A DNA stretch of 31,897 nt from CAZTHM01 sp041946825. Its GTDB lineage: Bacteria > Acidobacteriota > Terriglobia > UBA7540. A program made the position numbers and the translations under genes. The stretch lies in contig JBHGBD010000040.1 in assembly GCA_041946825.1 (NCBI GenBank), forward strand, positions 1-31,897. The letters run 5' to 3'. Shown here piece after piece: positions 1-8,327 of the stretch. The notes under the pieces were generated by a model. It had not been told where the DNA came from. It saw nothing but the letters and a program-made list of their open reading frames with translations, and searched no databases. Each line of letters starts with the position of its first letter. The stretch's first letter is position 1.

Positions 1-610
1 CATAACCGAGTCAACCGATCTTCCTTGACTCCGCCGCCCCCTTCATAGATGCGCCAGCCGGCCCCCGCCAGCGGTGCTCAGAAGCGGGTAGCGCATACAT
101 GCCGTTTTGTGGCATGTGTGCGTCCGCCATTTTGGAGTAGCTCCAAGCGCTGCTGGGCCCTTGGGGTCTTCGGCATCTGCGTTACGCAGGGCAAGCGCCT
201 CTCGCACACTTCGCAAAAGGCGTCTGTCGGCTGACCGATATGCACCCCCCGCGTGCCCACGCCAGGGATATATGCCGTCAGGTGGCCCGAATGGCCGCGG
301 ACATGTTGTCGAAGGGATGACATAAAGTCTCGGGGCCGCGGTCGGATCCCGCGCGAACGGTTCAAGTGTAGTTACGAAATCTGTGATGTCAACAGACAGG
401 TTGTCCGGCGCTGTGGCTAGCCGCCCAGCTCTCCCTGTGGCAGCGCGGGAAAGTGCACGACTGACCGACCGGTCGGTGGGTCAAAGCCACACCCCAACAG
501 TGAGTTTTTACAGAATTCGAGCTACCTCGGAATTGGCCTCCCCTGGATGCTTCGCTCCCCCGCCTCAACCAGCCACTCGCGACACGCCGAACTACTTATT
601 CGCAGTTCAA
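1..610. other. Intergenic stretch without a supported gene
   Basis: No reading frame here has a convincing ribosome binding site plus recognisable protein character. Frames of 60-120 codons exist on both strands but overlap each other and read as arginine- and proline-rich translations of GC-rich DNA. The one ordered element is the 14-bp perfect palindrome at 464-477, listed separately. A short hairpin (CATGCC, then GGCATG) lies near 98-118. The left edge may belong to a gene outside the window, but nothing in view shows this. Confidence 0.5.
464..477. promoter_or_regulatory. 14-bp perfect palindrome, TetR-operator-like
   Basis: ACCGACCGGTCGGT is a perfect inverted repeat with no spacer. Sequences of the form ACCGACCGGTCGGT are typical operators of TetR/AcrR-family repressors, which is established for that family. 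No TetR gene lies in the window, and the site is downstream of the leftward SDR gene rather than in its promoter. If functional it would serve a gene beyond the left edge or an unseen transcript. The palindrome is certain; the operator role is inferred. Confidence 0.4.
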
Positions 611-1369
611 TCAGCCCCGTCCCACAAACGGCATCTTGGTGGCCATCACGGTCATGAACTGGACGTTGGCGTCGAGCGGCAGGCTGGCCATGTAGAGCAC
701 CGCGTCGGCGACGTGCTCGACCTCAAAGCGCGGCTCGGCCATGACTGAGCCGTTGGCCTGCGGAACGCCTCGCGCCATGGGCGCGCTGAGTTCGGTGGCG
801 GCGTTGCCGATGTCGATCTGGCCGCAGGCAATGTCGTACTTGCGCCCGTCGAGCGCAAGGCATTTGGTCAGTCCGGTGATGGCGTGTTTGGTCGCCGTGT
901 AGGGCGCGGAATTTGGGCGTGGTGCGTGCGCCGAAATCGACCCGTTGTTGATAATCCGCCCGCCGCGCGGCTGCTGCGATTTCATCATCCTGAATGCTTC
1001 CTGGGCGCAGAGGAACGCGCCGGTCAGATTCACGGCAACGACGGTGTTCCATTGCTCGACCGTAAGGTCTTCCATCGGAACGGGCGGAGAACTGACGCCG
1101 GCATTGTTGAACAGCAGGTCCAAACGCCCAAAGGATTTCTTGATTTGCGCAAAGAGCGCCTGGATGCTTTCCGGCTGGCTGACGTCGGTGGGAATGACCA
1201 GCGTTTTGCCACCCGCGGGACGGGCCGATGCCGCCGTCTCCTGCAGCCGCTCGGCGCGCCGCCCCGCCAGCACCACCGGCCAGCCAGCCCCTTGAAGGGC
1301 CAGGCTGACAGCTCGGCCGATGCCGCTCCCCGCACCCGTCACGAGCGCGATTCCAGCGTTCCTCGACAT
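611..1369 (-). CDS. SDR family NAD(P)-dependent oxidoreductase
   Basis: A 252-aa classical short-chain dehydrogenase/reductase, a cytoplasmic Rossmann enzyme that reduces a keto group or oxidises an alcohol with NAD(P)(H). Visible motifs are the cofactor loop TGAGSGIG (residues 11-18), NNAG (88-91), Asn114, catalytic Ser144, and the YxxxK pair Tyr157/Lys161, so the full Asn-Ser-Tyr-Lys tetrad is present. Length is normal for the FabG-like group. I chose the ATG at 1369 because GGAGGG lies just upstream and the N-terminus then starts close to the first beta strand; an upstream ATG at 1444 would add 25 residues of non-SDR sequence. GRR at 36-38, after the second strand, hints at NADP preference. 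The substrate cannot be read from the sequence. It stands alone, with over 300 bp separating it from the next gene upstream. Confidence 0.93.
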   Translation of the reverse strand: MSRNAGIALVTGAGSGIGRAVSLALQGAGWPVVLAGRRAERLQETAASARPAGGKTLVIPTDVSQPESIQALFAQIKKSFGRLDLLFNNAGVSSPPVPMEDLTVEQWNTVVAVNLTGAFLCAQEAFRMMKSQQPRGGRIINNGSISAHAPRPNSAPYTATKHAITGLTKCLALDGRKYDIACGQIDIGNAATELSAPMARGVPQANGSVMAEPRFEVEHVADAVLYMASLPLDANVQFMTVMATKMPFVGRG

Positions 1370-1682
1370 AGACCCTCCACTTTCGACGATAAAACCGTTT
1401 TCGCCCAAATTCCGGAGCCGCGTGTGTCTGAAGCGCAAACCCACCTACTCGGTCTATCCCTTGCGGTCATATGAAGATTTCTCGCCGAGGTTCGCATTTA
1501 GCTGCGCCCAAAAGATGTTGAGGACTCCCAGCCTGCGCACGCAGAGGAACAAGCTACCACAGAACCGCGTCGGCGCGTCCGGCCTGCGATGCGGTAAGCG
1601 CGGAATTCCGACTGATGCGGCAATACGCGCCCCAACGTTTCAGTTTGCGCTGCTGATTCGACGGCGGGGAGTGACGGGCAAA
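1370..1682. other. Intergenic stretch between SDR and MBL-PilZ genes
   Basis: About 310 bp. On the minus strand it carries the leader of the SDR gene, with GGAGGG directly before its ATG. I see no hairpin followed by a T tract for the upstream MBL-PilZ gene, no clear sigma-70 promoter and no coding frame of its own. Confidence 0.5.
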
Positions 1683-2903
1683 CTACTTCTTCGCGGTTTC
1701 AGAGGCGATCGGCGAATCGATGCCCAGTGATTGGTTGAGGCCCTCGAGGCGCCTCGCCACAACCCCCTGACAGGGCCGGTTCCCAAACAGGGCGCGATTC
1801 ACCGGACGGGTCCTCAAAGGCTGAGCACGAAACCGGGCAACCTTCTCGTCTTCGCCGGTGATTTCCGCCGGCACGGTCATCTCCACTTCGAAGGTCTTCT
1901 CCACGGGGATATCCTTGGGGACCAGAAAGTAGATTCCGGACTTGGAGACATTGAGGACAAGCCCGTCGGCAGATCCCTGATGACCGTTCTTTCCCCACAT
2001 GACGCGCGCGGGAAGCTCCACGCGGAAACGCCGCTCGTGCCGGGGAACCGTATTCTCGTAAGCGTGGCTGACGTCGCCTTGCGGAAGATGAATCTCCAAC
2101 CCTTCCGAGGCGGCCTCGACACTGGGAAAGAGTTTGCGCGCTGCCGCGACCAAGCCGTCCACGTACTCATCGTCGCTGTCCGGGTCGTGGTGGGTCAGGA
2201 TCAGGCGGCGGATTCCGCATTCCTCGGCGATGCGGACACCTTCGAACCAGGAACTATGCCCCCAGCCCTTCTTCACGCCCGAAAGCTGTTCCGGCGTATA
2301 TTGGGCGTCGTAGACCATCACGTCGGCGCCCTGGGCCAGCTCGCGCAGGGCTCGATCGTAAACCTCGACTCCGGGTTCTGTGTCGGTCGCGAATACAAAC
2401 GAGCTGCCGTCCGCTTTGATGCGGTACGCGACGCACCCCTGCGGATGGTTAAGTGGCGCGGGCCGGATCAACGCTCCCTGGATGTCAATCTCATTGAAGT
2501 CAAGATCGCAGAAACTGGCCGATGAGGCCACGGCGGTCATATCCGTCGGGAAATACGGCGAAGACATCTGGCCTTCGATTACGGAGCGAATGTCATTCTT
2601 CTTTCGTTTCACGGAAATGAAAAGGAAGGCGTTGCCGCCGTCGTACAACGGCCGGAAGAAGGGGATACCCTGAATGTGGTCCCAATGGAAATGGCTCATC
2701 AGAACAAAACCGTGGATCGGCTTCTTCCCGAACTCCCGCTGCAAGCTGTTTCCGAGACCGCGCAGGCCGCTGCCGCAATCGAGGATGAATATGGTTCCAT
2801 TCTCCAGCCGCACCTCGATGCAGGTGGTGTTTCCACCGTATCGGTGGTTGCGGTACTCGGGTGTCGGGATTGATCCCCGTACCCCCCAGAACTTGATGTG
2901 CAT
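1683..2903 (-). CDS. Metallo-beta-lactamase fold hydrolase fused to C-terminal PilZ domain
   Basis: A 406-aa two-domain protein without signal peptide. Residues 1-275 are an MBL-fold hydrolase of the type opening with GVRGSIPTP (residues 8-16), related to PhnP/cyclic-phosphodiesterase-like enzymes. It has the metal motif HxHxDH (His71, His73, Asp75, His76), with further candidate ligands His153, Asp174 and His238/239. Residues about 287-390 look like a PilZ domain: RxxxR (Arg288, Arg292) and NxSxxG (Asn318, Ser320, Gly323), the two c-di-GMP-contacting motifs of that family. The simplest reading is a cytoplasmic phosphodiesterase or related hydrolase controlled by c-di-GMP; the substrate is unknown. 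The ATG at 2903 has GGAGGGG upstream. A two-component system lies upstream on the same strand but more than 450 bp away, so co-transcription is doubtful. The MBL assignment is firm, PilZ nearly so. Confidence 0.9.
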   Translation of the reverse strand: MHIKFWGVRGSIPTPEYRNHRYGGNTTCIEVRLENGTIFILDCGSGLRGLGNSLQREFGKKPIHGFVLMSHFHWDHIQGIPFFRPLYDGGNAFLFISVKRKKNDIRSVIEGQMSSPYFPTDMTAVASSASFCDLDFNEIDIQGALIRPAPLNHPQGCVAYRIKADGSSFVFATDTEPGVEVYDRALRELAQGADVMVYDAQYTPEQLSGVKKGWGHSSWFEGVRIAEECGIRRLILTHHDPDSDDEYVDGLVAAARKLFPSVEAASEGLEIHLPQGDVSHAYENTVPRHERRFRVELPARVMWGKNGHQGSADGLVLNVSKSGIYFLVPKDIPVEKTFEVEMTVPAEITGEDEKVARFRAQPLRTRPVNRALFGNRPCQGVVARRLEGLNQSLGIDSPIASETAKK

Positions 2904-3364
2904 TGTAGTTCCCCTCCCTCGAAGTCCTGGCCTTGCGGTATCTCCAAGCTATAAGAGATCAACCTAGCCTTGGTCTTGCCTCGCGGGGAATTTTTTCATG
3001 CCCGGCGGTAAGACTTGCCGGGCCAGGCGCACAATTCCCCATTCGGCACAACTGATGACCTTCGTGCTGTTAATCTCTTCGCAATCCGCCTGCCACGCGC
3101 CGCCAGTCTGTCAGCCGAGCCTGGGCAGCATGTCGCAGAGGCGAAAGCAGAGGCGCTGACGTAATCGTCGCGCCTCAAGAGAAACTGAGGCACATCAACA
3201 ATCCGCCCGCCCTCGCTTTCCTTGCGAGGAAAAACCGAGAAACTGCCACGGGAAAACTGGTTCGCTCGGGAGATTATGTCTGGTGCGATAAAATGTCTAT
3301 GCAGGAAGCACTGTAGGCATGATCAAGGAAACACTGTATTTTCAAACTAAAGAAAATAAATCTC
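2904..3364. other. Intergenic stretch with hairpin, direct repeats and AT-rich tract
   Basis: About 460 bp with no supported gene. It holds a perfect 7-bp stem (GCCCGGC 3000-3006, GCCGGGC 3017-3023) about 100 bp upstream of the MBL-PilZ start, two near-identical 12-mers at 3303-3314 and 3326-3337, and a tract near 3280-3370 clearly richer in A and T than its surroundings. The minus-strand sequence after the response regulator stop codon has no terminator hairpin. Confidence 0.5.
3303..3337. repeat. Tandem 12-bp direct repeats, 23-bp spacing
   Basis: AGGAAGCACTGT (3303-3314) and AGGAAACACTGT (3326-3337) differ at one position and start 23 bp apart, close to two helical turns. They lie in an AT-rich stretch directly downstream of the response regulator gene and upstream of the MBL-PilZ gene on the minus strand. 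The spacing would suit two copies of a DNA-binding protein on the same face of the helix; this role is inferred. Confidence 0.45.
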
Positions 3365-4018
3365 TTAGGGCTCAATGATGCGGTTTCGCACGGCATAGCG
3401 CACGAGATCGCTGACGGAATGGATGTCGAGTTTACGCATGATGTTGGACCTGTGCGTTTCTGCCGTCTTAACACTCAGATCCAGCGCTACAGCAACTTCC
3501 TTCGAGCTCTTCCCTTCGGCGAGGAGCTGCACCACCTCGCGTTCGCGTGGGGTCAGGCGATCAGGCAGGATTGTCTCTCTGCCGGGTGGTGGGGCCTTAC
3601 GAAGACCATCCACAACCATCTTCGCCACCTTGGAGGTAAAGAAGCTGTTTTGGAGCCGTAACGCCTCGACGGCGGCAAGGAGGTTACGGCCGGCATCAGA
3701 CTTCAGGACGTATCCGCGCGCCCCGGCATCAAGGACTTCGCGGACCACCTGGTCGGATTCGTGCATCGTGAGGATCAGGACGCGCGCCTCGGGATCGGCC
3801 TTGAGGATTTGTCGGGTGGCTTCCAAGCCGTTCAAGTTGGGCATGGTGAGGTCCAGAATGATCACGTCGGGTTTCAGGCGTTCGGCCATCTCGACCGCTT
3901 CGCGCCCGTCCGCGGCCTCGCCGCAGACTTCCCAGTCAGGCTGAGCTTCGAGCAGGGCGCGCACGCCCTGGCGCACCACCTCATGGTCATCCGCAACCAG
4001 AATGCGCACGGTGTTCAC
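3365..4018 (-). CDS. NarL/FixJ-family response regulator
   Basis: A 217-aa two-component response regulator. The receiver domain (about 3-120) has the acidic pair Asp10/Asp11, phospho-acceptor Asp56, Thr84 and Lys106. The LuxR-type helix-turn-helix covers about 150-214, opening with LTPREREVVQLLAEGKSSKE. On phosphorylation it should bind DNA as a dimer and control transcription. Its GTG start overlaps the TGA of the upstream kinase gene by four bases (GTGA), so the two are translationally coupled and form a cognate pair. Targets are not visible; the direct repeats just downstream are one candidate site. All key residues are present and the length is normal. Confidence 0.96.
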   Translation of the reverse strand: MNTVRILVADDHEVVRQGVRALLEAQPDWEVCGEAADGREAVEMAERLKPDVIILDLTMPNLNGLEATRQILKADPEARVLILTMHESDQVVREVLDAGARGYVLKSDAGRNLLAAVEALRLQNSFFTSKVAKMVVDGLRKAPPPGRETILPDRLTPREREVVQLLAEGKSSKEVAVALDLSVKTAETHRSNIMRKLDIHSVSDLVRYAVRNRIIEP

Positions 4019-6054
4019 GGTTGGCCTCCCACGGGCACGACGGCCTTGATCCGAGTGCCCCCTCTGCCCGACTGAATCTCGAGGTCTCCTCCCAGCTGTT
4101 TGACGCGCTCGCGCATGCCCGCAATGCCAACGCCCAGCCGCTCCAGGATCGCCTCAGGGTGATTCAGGATTTCGGCGGGGATTCCACGCCCCTTGTCGCT
4201 CACTTCCAGCATCACCGCGCCATTTTCCTGCGCGATGTGAATGCGCGCCTTCTTGCTGCCGGAATGGAGCAGGGTGTTGGTCAGGCTCTCCTGCACAATG
4301 CGGAACAGCGCGGTCTCAACCTCGGCGGGCATGCGCCGGAGGTTTTCGGATACCTGCAGATCAATCTCGAGCCCGCCGCGCTCGGCGACGCCGTCGGCGT
4401 ACCAGCGGATGGCCGAGCTCAGCCCGACTTCATCGAGCATGGGCGGGTGCAAGAGATAGGAAAGGGTGCGCACCTCGCGAATAATCTGGTCGGCGAGACT
4501 CGCGCATTGGGAGAGGGCCTTGCGGGTTCTTGTCCCCAGCGCGTCCGCCTCCGTTCCCACCACGGAAAGGTCAATCGCCAGGGCGGCGGCCTTCTGGCCG
4601 GTGCTGTCGTGCAATTCGCGCGCGATGCGTCGGCGCTCCTCATCCTGCAGCTTGAGGAGCCGAGCCGAGAGCAAGCGCAGTGAGTTTTCCGCCTGCTCCC
4701 GCTCGCCGATTTCGGCGCGCAACGCATCAACCGCTCGGGAAAGCTGTTCGGTGCGCTGCTGAACCTGCAACTCGAGCTCGTCGTGGGCTTTCCGCAGTTC
4801 CTCCTCCGCCCGTTTGCGCTCGGTGATGTCGGTGATGGAGCCCAGAACGTGCAAACCGTCCTCCGTTTCGACCGGGTTCAGCCCAATCTCCACGGGGAAC
4901 TCGTCGCCGCCTTTGCGCACGGCGTGGAGGTCGCGGCCCGCGCCCATCGGGCGCGCTTGCGGCCGAGCAAGATAATCCTCGCGAAGTGTCCCGTGTTCGC
5001 CGCGCGAGCCCAGGGGGACCAGCGTCTCAACCGGCCGGCCGATCATCTCGCTCCGGTCGTAGCCGAACATCTTCTCAGTTTGGGAATTGACCAGGGTGAT
5101 CGTGCCGTCGCGCTTGACCATGACGATGCCGCTGGGGGTGGATTCCACCACCAGCCGGAATCTCTCCTCGGCGTCCTTGCGTTCGGCGATGGCGGCGCCC
5201 AGCACGGTCCCGGTCACCACCAGAATGGCGACAAATCCCTGCAGCAGGAGGAGGGAGGTGTTCGGCGTGTGGCGGGCAAACGGCCCCAAACCGTTCAGAG
5301 TTCCCCAGATGGCTTGTGCGGAGAGGACGAAGATTCCAGTCAGTACTTCGCGCTGGCCAAACCGGCAGGCCGCCCAGGTTACAAGGGGAAAACAGAGATA
5401 CGAATACGGAAAACTCGGCCTCAGGCCCGGGAGCGAGGTGCCAAACACGATCTCCCCCGCCAAGACAATGCTGATGAACAGTAGCGTGGCCTCGATGATC
5501 CGAAGGCGGGACCAAGACACACGGCGGTTGTATGCCCATACGATGAGCAGCGGCGCCACATACACCGCGCCGACCGCGTCGCCCAGCCACCAAGTAACCC
5601 AAACCGAGCTGTAGTCTGCCCAGTTCGCGTAGCCGCCCAGGGTCAACGTGGTCGCACCCCAGGTGGCAGCGACCATGGCGCTGACCAGTCCCGCCAGAAC
5701 CGCGAAACGCAAGAAGTGACCGACCCGTGCGAAGGCCTTGGGACCGCCGGCATAGCGGTTGGCAAGGTAGGCGCCCAGCAATCCCTCCAGCGTGTTGCCG
5801 ATGGCAATGCTCGCTGAGGTCGCCACGGACCCCGCCGTCGTGACATTGACGAGGAATGCGCCCAGAAGGATGGCGGGCCAAACCCGATACCCGAGCACGA
5901 GCAACGCCGCCAGCGCGATGCCCGTCGGCGGCCACACGGGCGTGGCACTGGGATTCGCAAAGGCCAGCCGCAGCCCCAACTTTCCCGCGACGACGTACGC
6001 GCCGGTGAGCGCGAGGATCAGCGCCAGATTCCTGGAGAATCGGCCAAAGGACAT
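4015..6054 (-). CDS. MASE1-PAS sensor histidine kinase (HisKA_3 type)
   Basis: A 679-aa membrane-bound sensor kinase. Residues 1 to about 290 form a multi-helix MASE1-like sensor: the N-terminal region includes KLGLRLAF and PVWPPTGIALA, typical of that family. A PAS domain follows (about 300-410, ending DITERKRAEEEL), then a coiled coil, then a dimerisation/phosphoacceptor domain with ARELHDSTGQ (predicted phosphorylated His482). The C-terminal HATPase domain has an N-box-like IVQESLTNTLLHS and the G-box DKGRGIP. The HDxxGQ pattern puts it in the NarX/DesK-like class that partners NarL-type regulators, matching the response regulator gene overlapping its 3' end by four bases. Signal and stimulus are unknown. 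The ATG at 6054 lacks a strong ribosome binding site, but the predicted N-terminus matches MASE1 starts. Confidence 0.95.
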   Translation of the reverse strand: MSFGRFSRNLALILALTGAYVVAGKLGLRLAFANPSATPVWPPTGIALAALLVLGYRVWPAILLGAFLVNVTTAGSVATSASIAIGNTLEGLLGAYLANRYAGGPKAFARVGHFLRFAVLAGLVSAMVAATWGATTLTLGGYANWADYSSVWVTWWLGDAVGAVYVAPLLIVWAYNRRVSWSRLRIIEATLLFISIVLAGEIVFGTSLPGLRPSFPYSYLCFPLVTWAACRFGQREVLTGIFVLSAQAIWGTLNGLGPFARHTPNTSLLLLQGFVAILVVTGTVLGAAIAERKDAEERFRLVVESTPSGIVMVKRDGTITLVNSQTEKMFGYDRSEMIGRPVETLVPLGSRGEHGTLREDYLARPQARPMGAGRDLHAVRKGGDEFPVEIGLNPVETEDGLHVLGSITDITERKRAEEELRKAHDELELQVQQRTEQLSRAVDALRAEIGEREQAENSLRLLSARLLKLQDEERRRIARELHDSTGQKAAALAIDLSVVGTEADALGTRTRKALSQCASLADQIIREVRTLSYLLHPPMLDEVGLSSAIRWYADGVAERGGLEIDLQVSENLRRMPAEVETALFRIVQESLTNTLLHSGSKKARIHIAQENGAVMLEVSDKGRGIPAEILNHPEAILERLGVGIAGMRERVKQLGGDLEIQSGRGGTRIKAVVPVGGQP

Positions 6055-6260
6055 GATGCGCCCGGCGCCGCCTCGGTAATCGTCAACAGCGGCGAGAAGT
6101 CCCCCTAGCGGGAGAAATTAACACCAGCTTTCTTCGGAGCAATCCAACAGCGCCCGCTCACGCGCGGCGGGGTGGAAACCTGCTCTTGACGCCGTTGCCC
6201 TGACCCTTGCCTCGGAGGTTAACAAAATCGAAAGGCAGACGCAAGCGGAAGGCAGTCAGA

Positions 6261-6965
6261 TTAGAGTTGAATCGCCAAAGCCTTGGCGGTTTTCGGACCC
6301 ACTTCTCCGTCGGGGACCAGCCCGCGCGTTGCCTGAAAACTCAGCACCGCCGCCTGGGTCATCGGCCCGAAGGCGCCGTCTAGCGGCCCCGGATTGAACC
6401 CCGCCGCCTTCAGCGCTCTTTGAATCTCTTTTACCTTCGGGCCTTGCATGCGCGGGTCGGTGAGGCGATAGACGGGTTTGGCGGGTCGCGGAACGGGGAC
6501 GGGCGCGAGCTGCGAATAGGTGATTCCCGGAACCAGGATCCCCGTGTCCCAGCGGCGGTTCGCAAGAGTGAATTCGATAACCCCGCGCCTCGAAGAATGC
6601 GCCTCGACCGTTCCGCCGCGGCCGTCCGAGATCACGATGTGGCCGGTTGCTCCCGCCTGGGGAACACGCAGCACGGCGGCGCCCGGCGTGCGCGCCGCCT
6701 CCTCCAGGGTAACGCGCGTGCCCAGCGAATTCGCGTCGCGGTTCCAGAATCCCGTGTAGGCGTTGGCGCTCGCCGGGTCCCCCTGGTTGTTGTCGCAACC
6801 GTAAAGAAATCCCCCCGACTGAAAAACCAGCCAGGAGGCAAATTCGGCGCAGTCCCACGGGCCCGTCCAGTTGGAATTGTTCTTGGGCGCCAGCGATCCG
6901 AGAACATACTTCTCTCCCACATGCTGCCGCGCCAACCTCAGGAGAATCTCCCCGGTGGTTGACAT
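6261..6965 (-). CDS. NlpC/P60-like peptidase with C-terminal peptidoglycan-binding domain
   Basis: A 234-aa protein with two parts. Residues 1 to about 150 resemble an NlpC/P60 or related papain-like cysteine peptidase: Cys39 in GPWDCAEFASW, His109 in ATGHIVISDG and His123 in VEAHSS give a plausible Cys-His-His triad. A Pro-rich linker (about 152-163) leads to a peptidoglycan-binding (PG_binding_1) domain at about 165-232, with LQ-type repeat features such as KEIQRALKAAGFNPGPLDG and FGPMTQAAVLSFQ. It probably cuts peptide crosslinks in cell wall material. There is no signal peptide or membrane helix, so how it reaches peptidoglycan is unclear; export by a dedicated secretion system or release by lysis are options. 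The ATG at 6965 has only a weak G-rich stretch upstream. No holin, immunity or secretion gene is adjacent. Confidence 0.85.
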   Translation of the reverse strand: MSTTGEILLRLARQHVGEKYVLGSLAPKNNSNWTGPWDCAEFASWLVFQSGGFLYGCDNNQGDPASANAYTGFWNRDANSLGTRVTLEEAARTPGAAVLRVPQAGATGHIVISDGRGGTVEAHSSRRGVIEFTLANRRWDTGILVPGITYSQLAPVPVPRPAKPVYRLTDPRMQGPKVKEIQRALKAAGFNPGPLDGAFGPMTQAAVLSFQATRGLVPDGEVGPKTAKALAIQL

Positions 6966-7058
6966 ATATTGTATTCCCCCTTCTAGGCATTAGCTATACC
7001 AGAACCATTGGCGCCCCACCTCACTCATCGAGGCCGCGGGGGGCAGCCTGGCGTCTGT

Positions 7059-8180
7059 TTAGAGCTTGACCGTGAAATCCCGGTAGGCCGGCCAGTCAGG
7101 GATCGAGGTGGCGGCCTTGACAGCGCGCACCACGGCTTCCGAAACGGCCTCGGCCGCGAGCGCCCCGATGACCGAGATGTTCATGTCGGTCTTGAGCTTG
7201 TTGGTCGAAAGCGCGTAGGTCGAGTCGCCGTCGCCGTTGGTGTGATAAGGATTGATGCAGCGCGCCGCCCCCGTCGAAGCCATCATGGCGATCTTCGTGA
7301 GCGCGACTTTTGAGAACGCCACGTTGGTTGCCACCACAATCTGATTGGTGCTCTGGAACGATGGGTCGTGGACGCGCAGCGCGCCTTCCTGCACGTGCTC
7401 GCCCGCGCGCTTCAGGGTCTGCATGATGTTGGCGAAGCCTTTCCCGTCTTTTCGCCGCGCGCCGGCGATGATCCTGCCCGTGCGCCAGTCCACGATGTCG
7501 CCCACCGAGTTGAGCACGGCCATCGCGCCCACCACGGCGTCCCCCACGCGAATGCTCGCCGTGCCCAGCCCGCCCTTCATGCCGCCGCAGCCTTGCGTGA
7601 GGAGCATCTTCCCGACCGTTCCACCTGCGCCTACGCCGACGTTGCCTTCGGCCACCGGCGCGGTCGAGGCCGCCACGCACGCTTTGTAGGCCGCTTCCGC
7701 GTCAGGCCGAACGTGCGGGTCGCCCACCTCGAGGTCGCCGATAACTCCGCCGATGGTGAGCGGGATTGGAACCTCCGGAGTGCCCCAATTGAAGCCGATC
7801 TTTCGCTCTTCCATGTAACGAATCACCCCCGCCATCGCCGGCAAGCTCATCAGTCCCCCGCCGGTCAGGAACAGCGCGTGAATCGAGCTGACCGGGCTCA
7901 CGGGCTGAAGCGCCATGCCAAGATACGAGCCCGGCGCGGAGCCGTCGTAATCGACGCCCGCCGTCGCTTCGCTATCGAAGAGAATCGCCGTGCAGCCCGT
8001 GGGCCGCCGGGTGTCGGTGAAGTGCCCAACCCGGATGCCCGGAACGTCGGTGAGTGAGCCGGCGCTTCCCTGCTCTGCCGCCAAGGCTCCGGCGCGCGCG
8101 GTCGCCGCGTTGTCCACCAGGCCGGCCGCGGCGGAGGCCATCGCCATGCGGTTGAATCCACGTCGGCTGAGTTTTGACAT
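7059..8180 (-). CDS. P1/S58-family peptidase (DmpA/ArgJ fold) with Tat signal
   Basis: A 373-aa self-processing N-terminal-nucleophile hydrolase of the P1 (S58) family, which includes DmpA-type aminopeptidases and NylC-type amidases. The family pattern MKGGLGTAS is present at about 204-212, and the nucleophile region reads QSTNQIVVATN. By alignment with NylC-like members the nucleophile would be Thr278 rather than the Ser of DmpA, with cleavage before it giving alpha and beta chains. The N-terminus has a twin-arginine motif (SRRGFNRMA, residues 5-13) and an Ala-rich h-region, so a folded, Tat-exported enzyme is expected. AGGAGG lies six bases before the ATG at 8180. It likely acts on small peptides or amides in the periplasm; the substrate is unknown. 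It is separated by about 90 bp from the NlpC-like gene downstream, so the two could be co-transcribed. Confidence 0.92.
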   Translation of the reverse strand: MSKLSRRGFNRMAMASAAAGLVDNAATARAGALAAEQGSAGSLTDVPGIRVGHFTDTRRPTGCTAILFDSEATAGVDYDGSAPGSYLGMALQPVSPVSSIHALFLTGGGLMSLPAMAGVIRYMEERKIGFNWGTPEVPIPLTIGGVIGDLEVGDPHVRPDAEAAYKACVAASTAPVAEGNVGVGAGGTVGKMLLTQGCGGMKGGLGTASIRVGDAVVGAMAVLNSVGDIVDWRTGRIIAGARRKDGKGFANIMQTLKRAGEHVQEGALRVHDPSFQSTNQIVVATNVAFSKVALTKIAMMASTGAARCINPYHTNGDGDSTYALSTNKLKTDMNISVIGALAAEAVSEAVVRAVKAATSIPDWPAYRDFTVKL

Positions 8181-8327
8181 GGGGTCCTCCTAAAGGATTT
8201 GGGATTCAGGAGTCAAGATCCGGAAAAAGTGGGCGAATACCATGGGGTTGATTTCCAGCCGCACGCCCGGTTGTTTCACCGGCCATGCGGCTCAATCACT
8301 CAATCTCCAGATGATCCGAGGTTGCCA

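Noticed and set aside
78..365. 95-codon leftward frame and overlapping rightward frames (49-234, 107-325)
   Set aside because: They overlap each other on both strands, have no ribosome binding site and no protein family features.
383..748. 121-codon rightward frame
   Set aside because: It runs into the SDR gene on the opposite strand and its product is low in structure with no recognisable domain.
3000..3023. GCCCGGC/GCCGGGC hairpin as a terminator
   Set aside because: The T run precedes the stem on the plus strand and reads as A on the minus strand, so neither direction has stem followed by U tract.
8181..8327. Possible gene between the P1 peptidase and the 58-aa gene
   Set aside because: The gap is only about 150 bp and the longer frames that cross it overlap the supported 58-aa gene.
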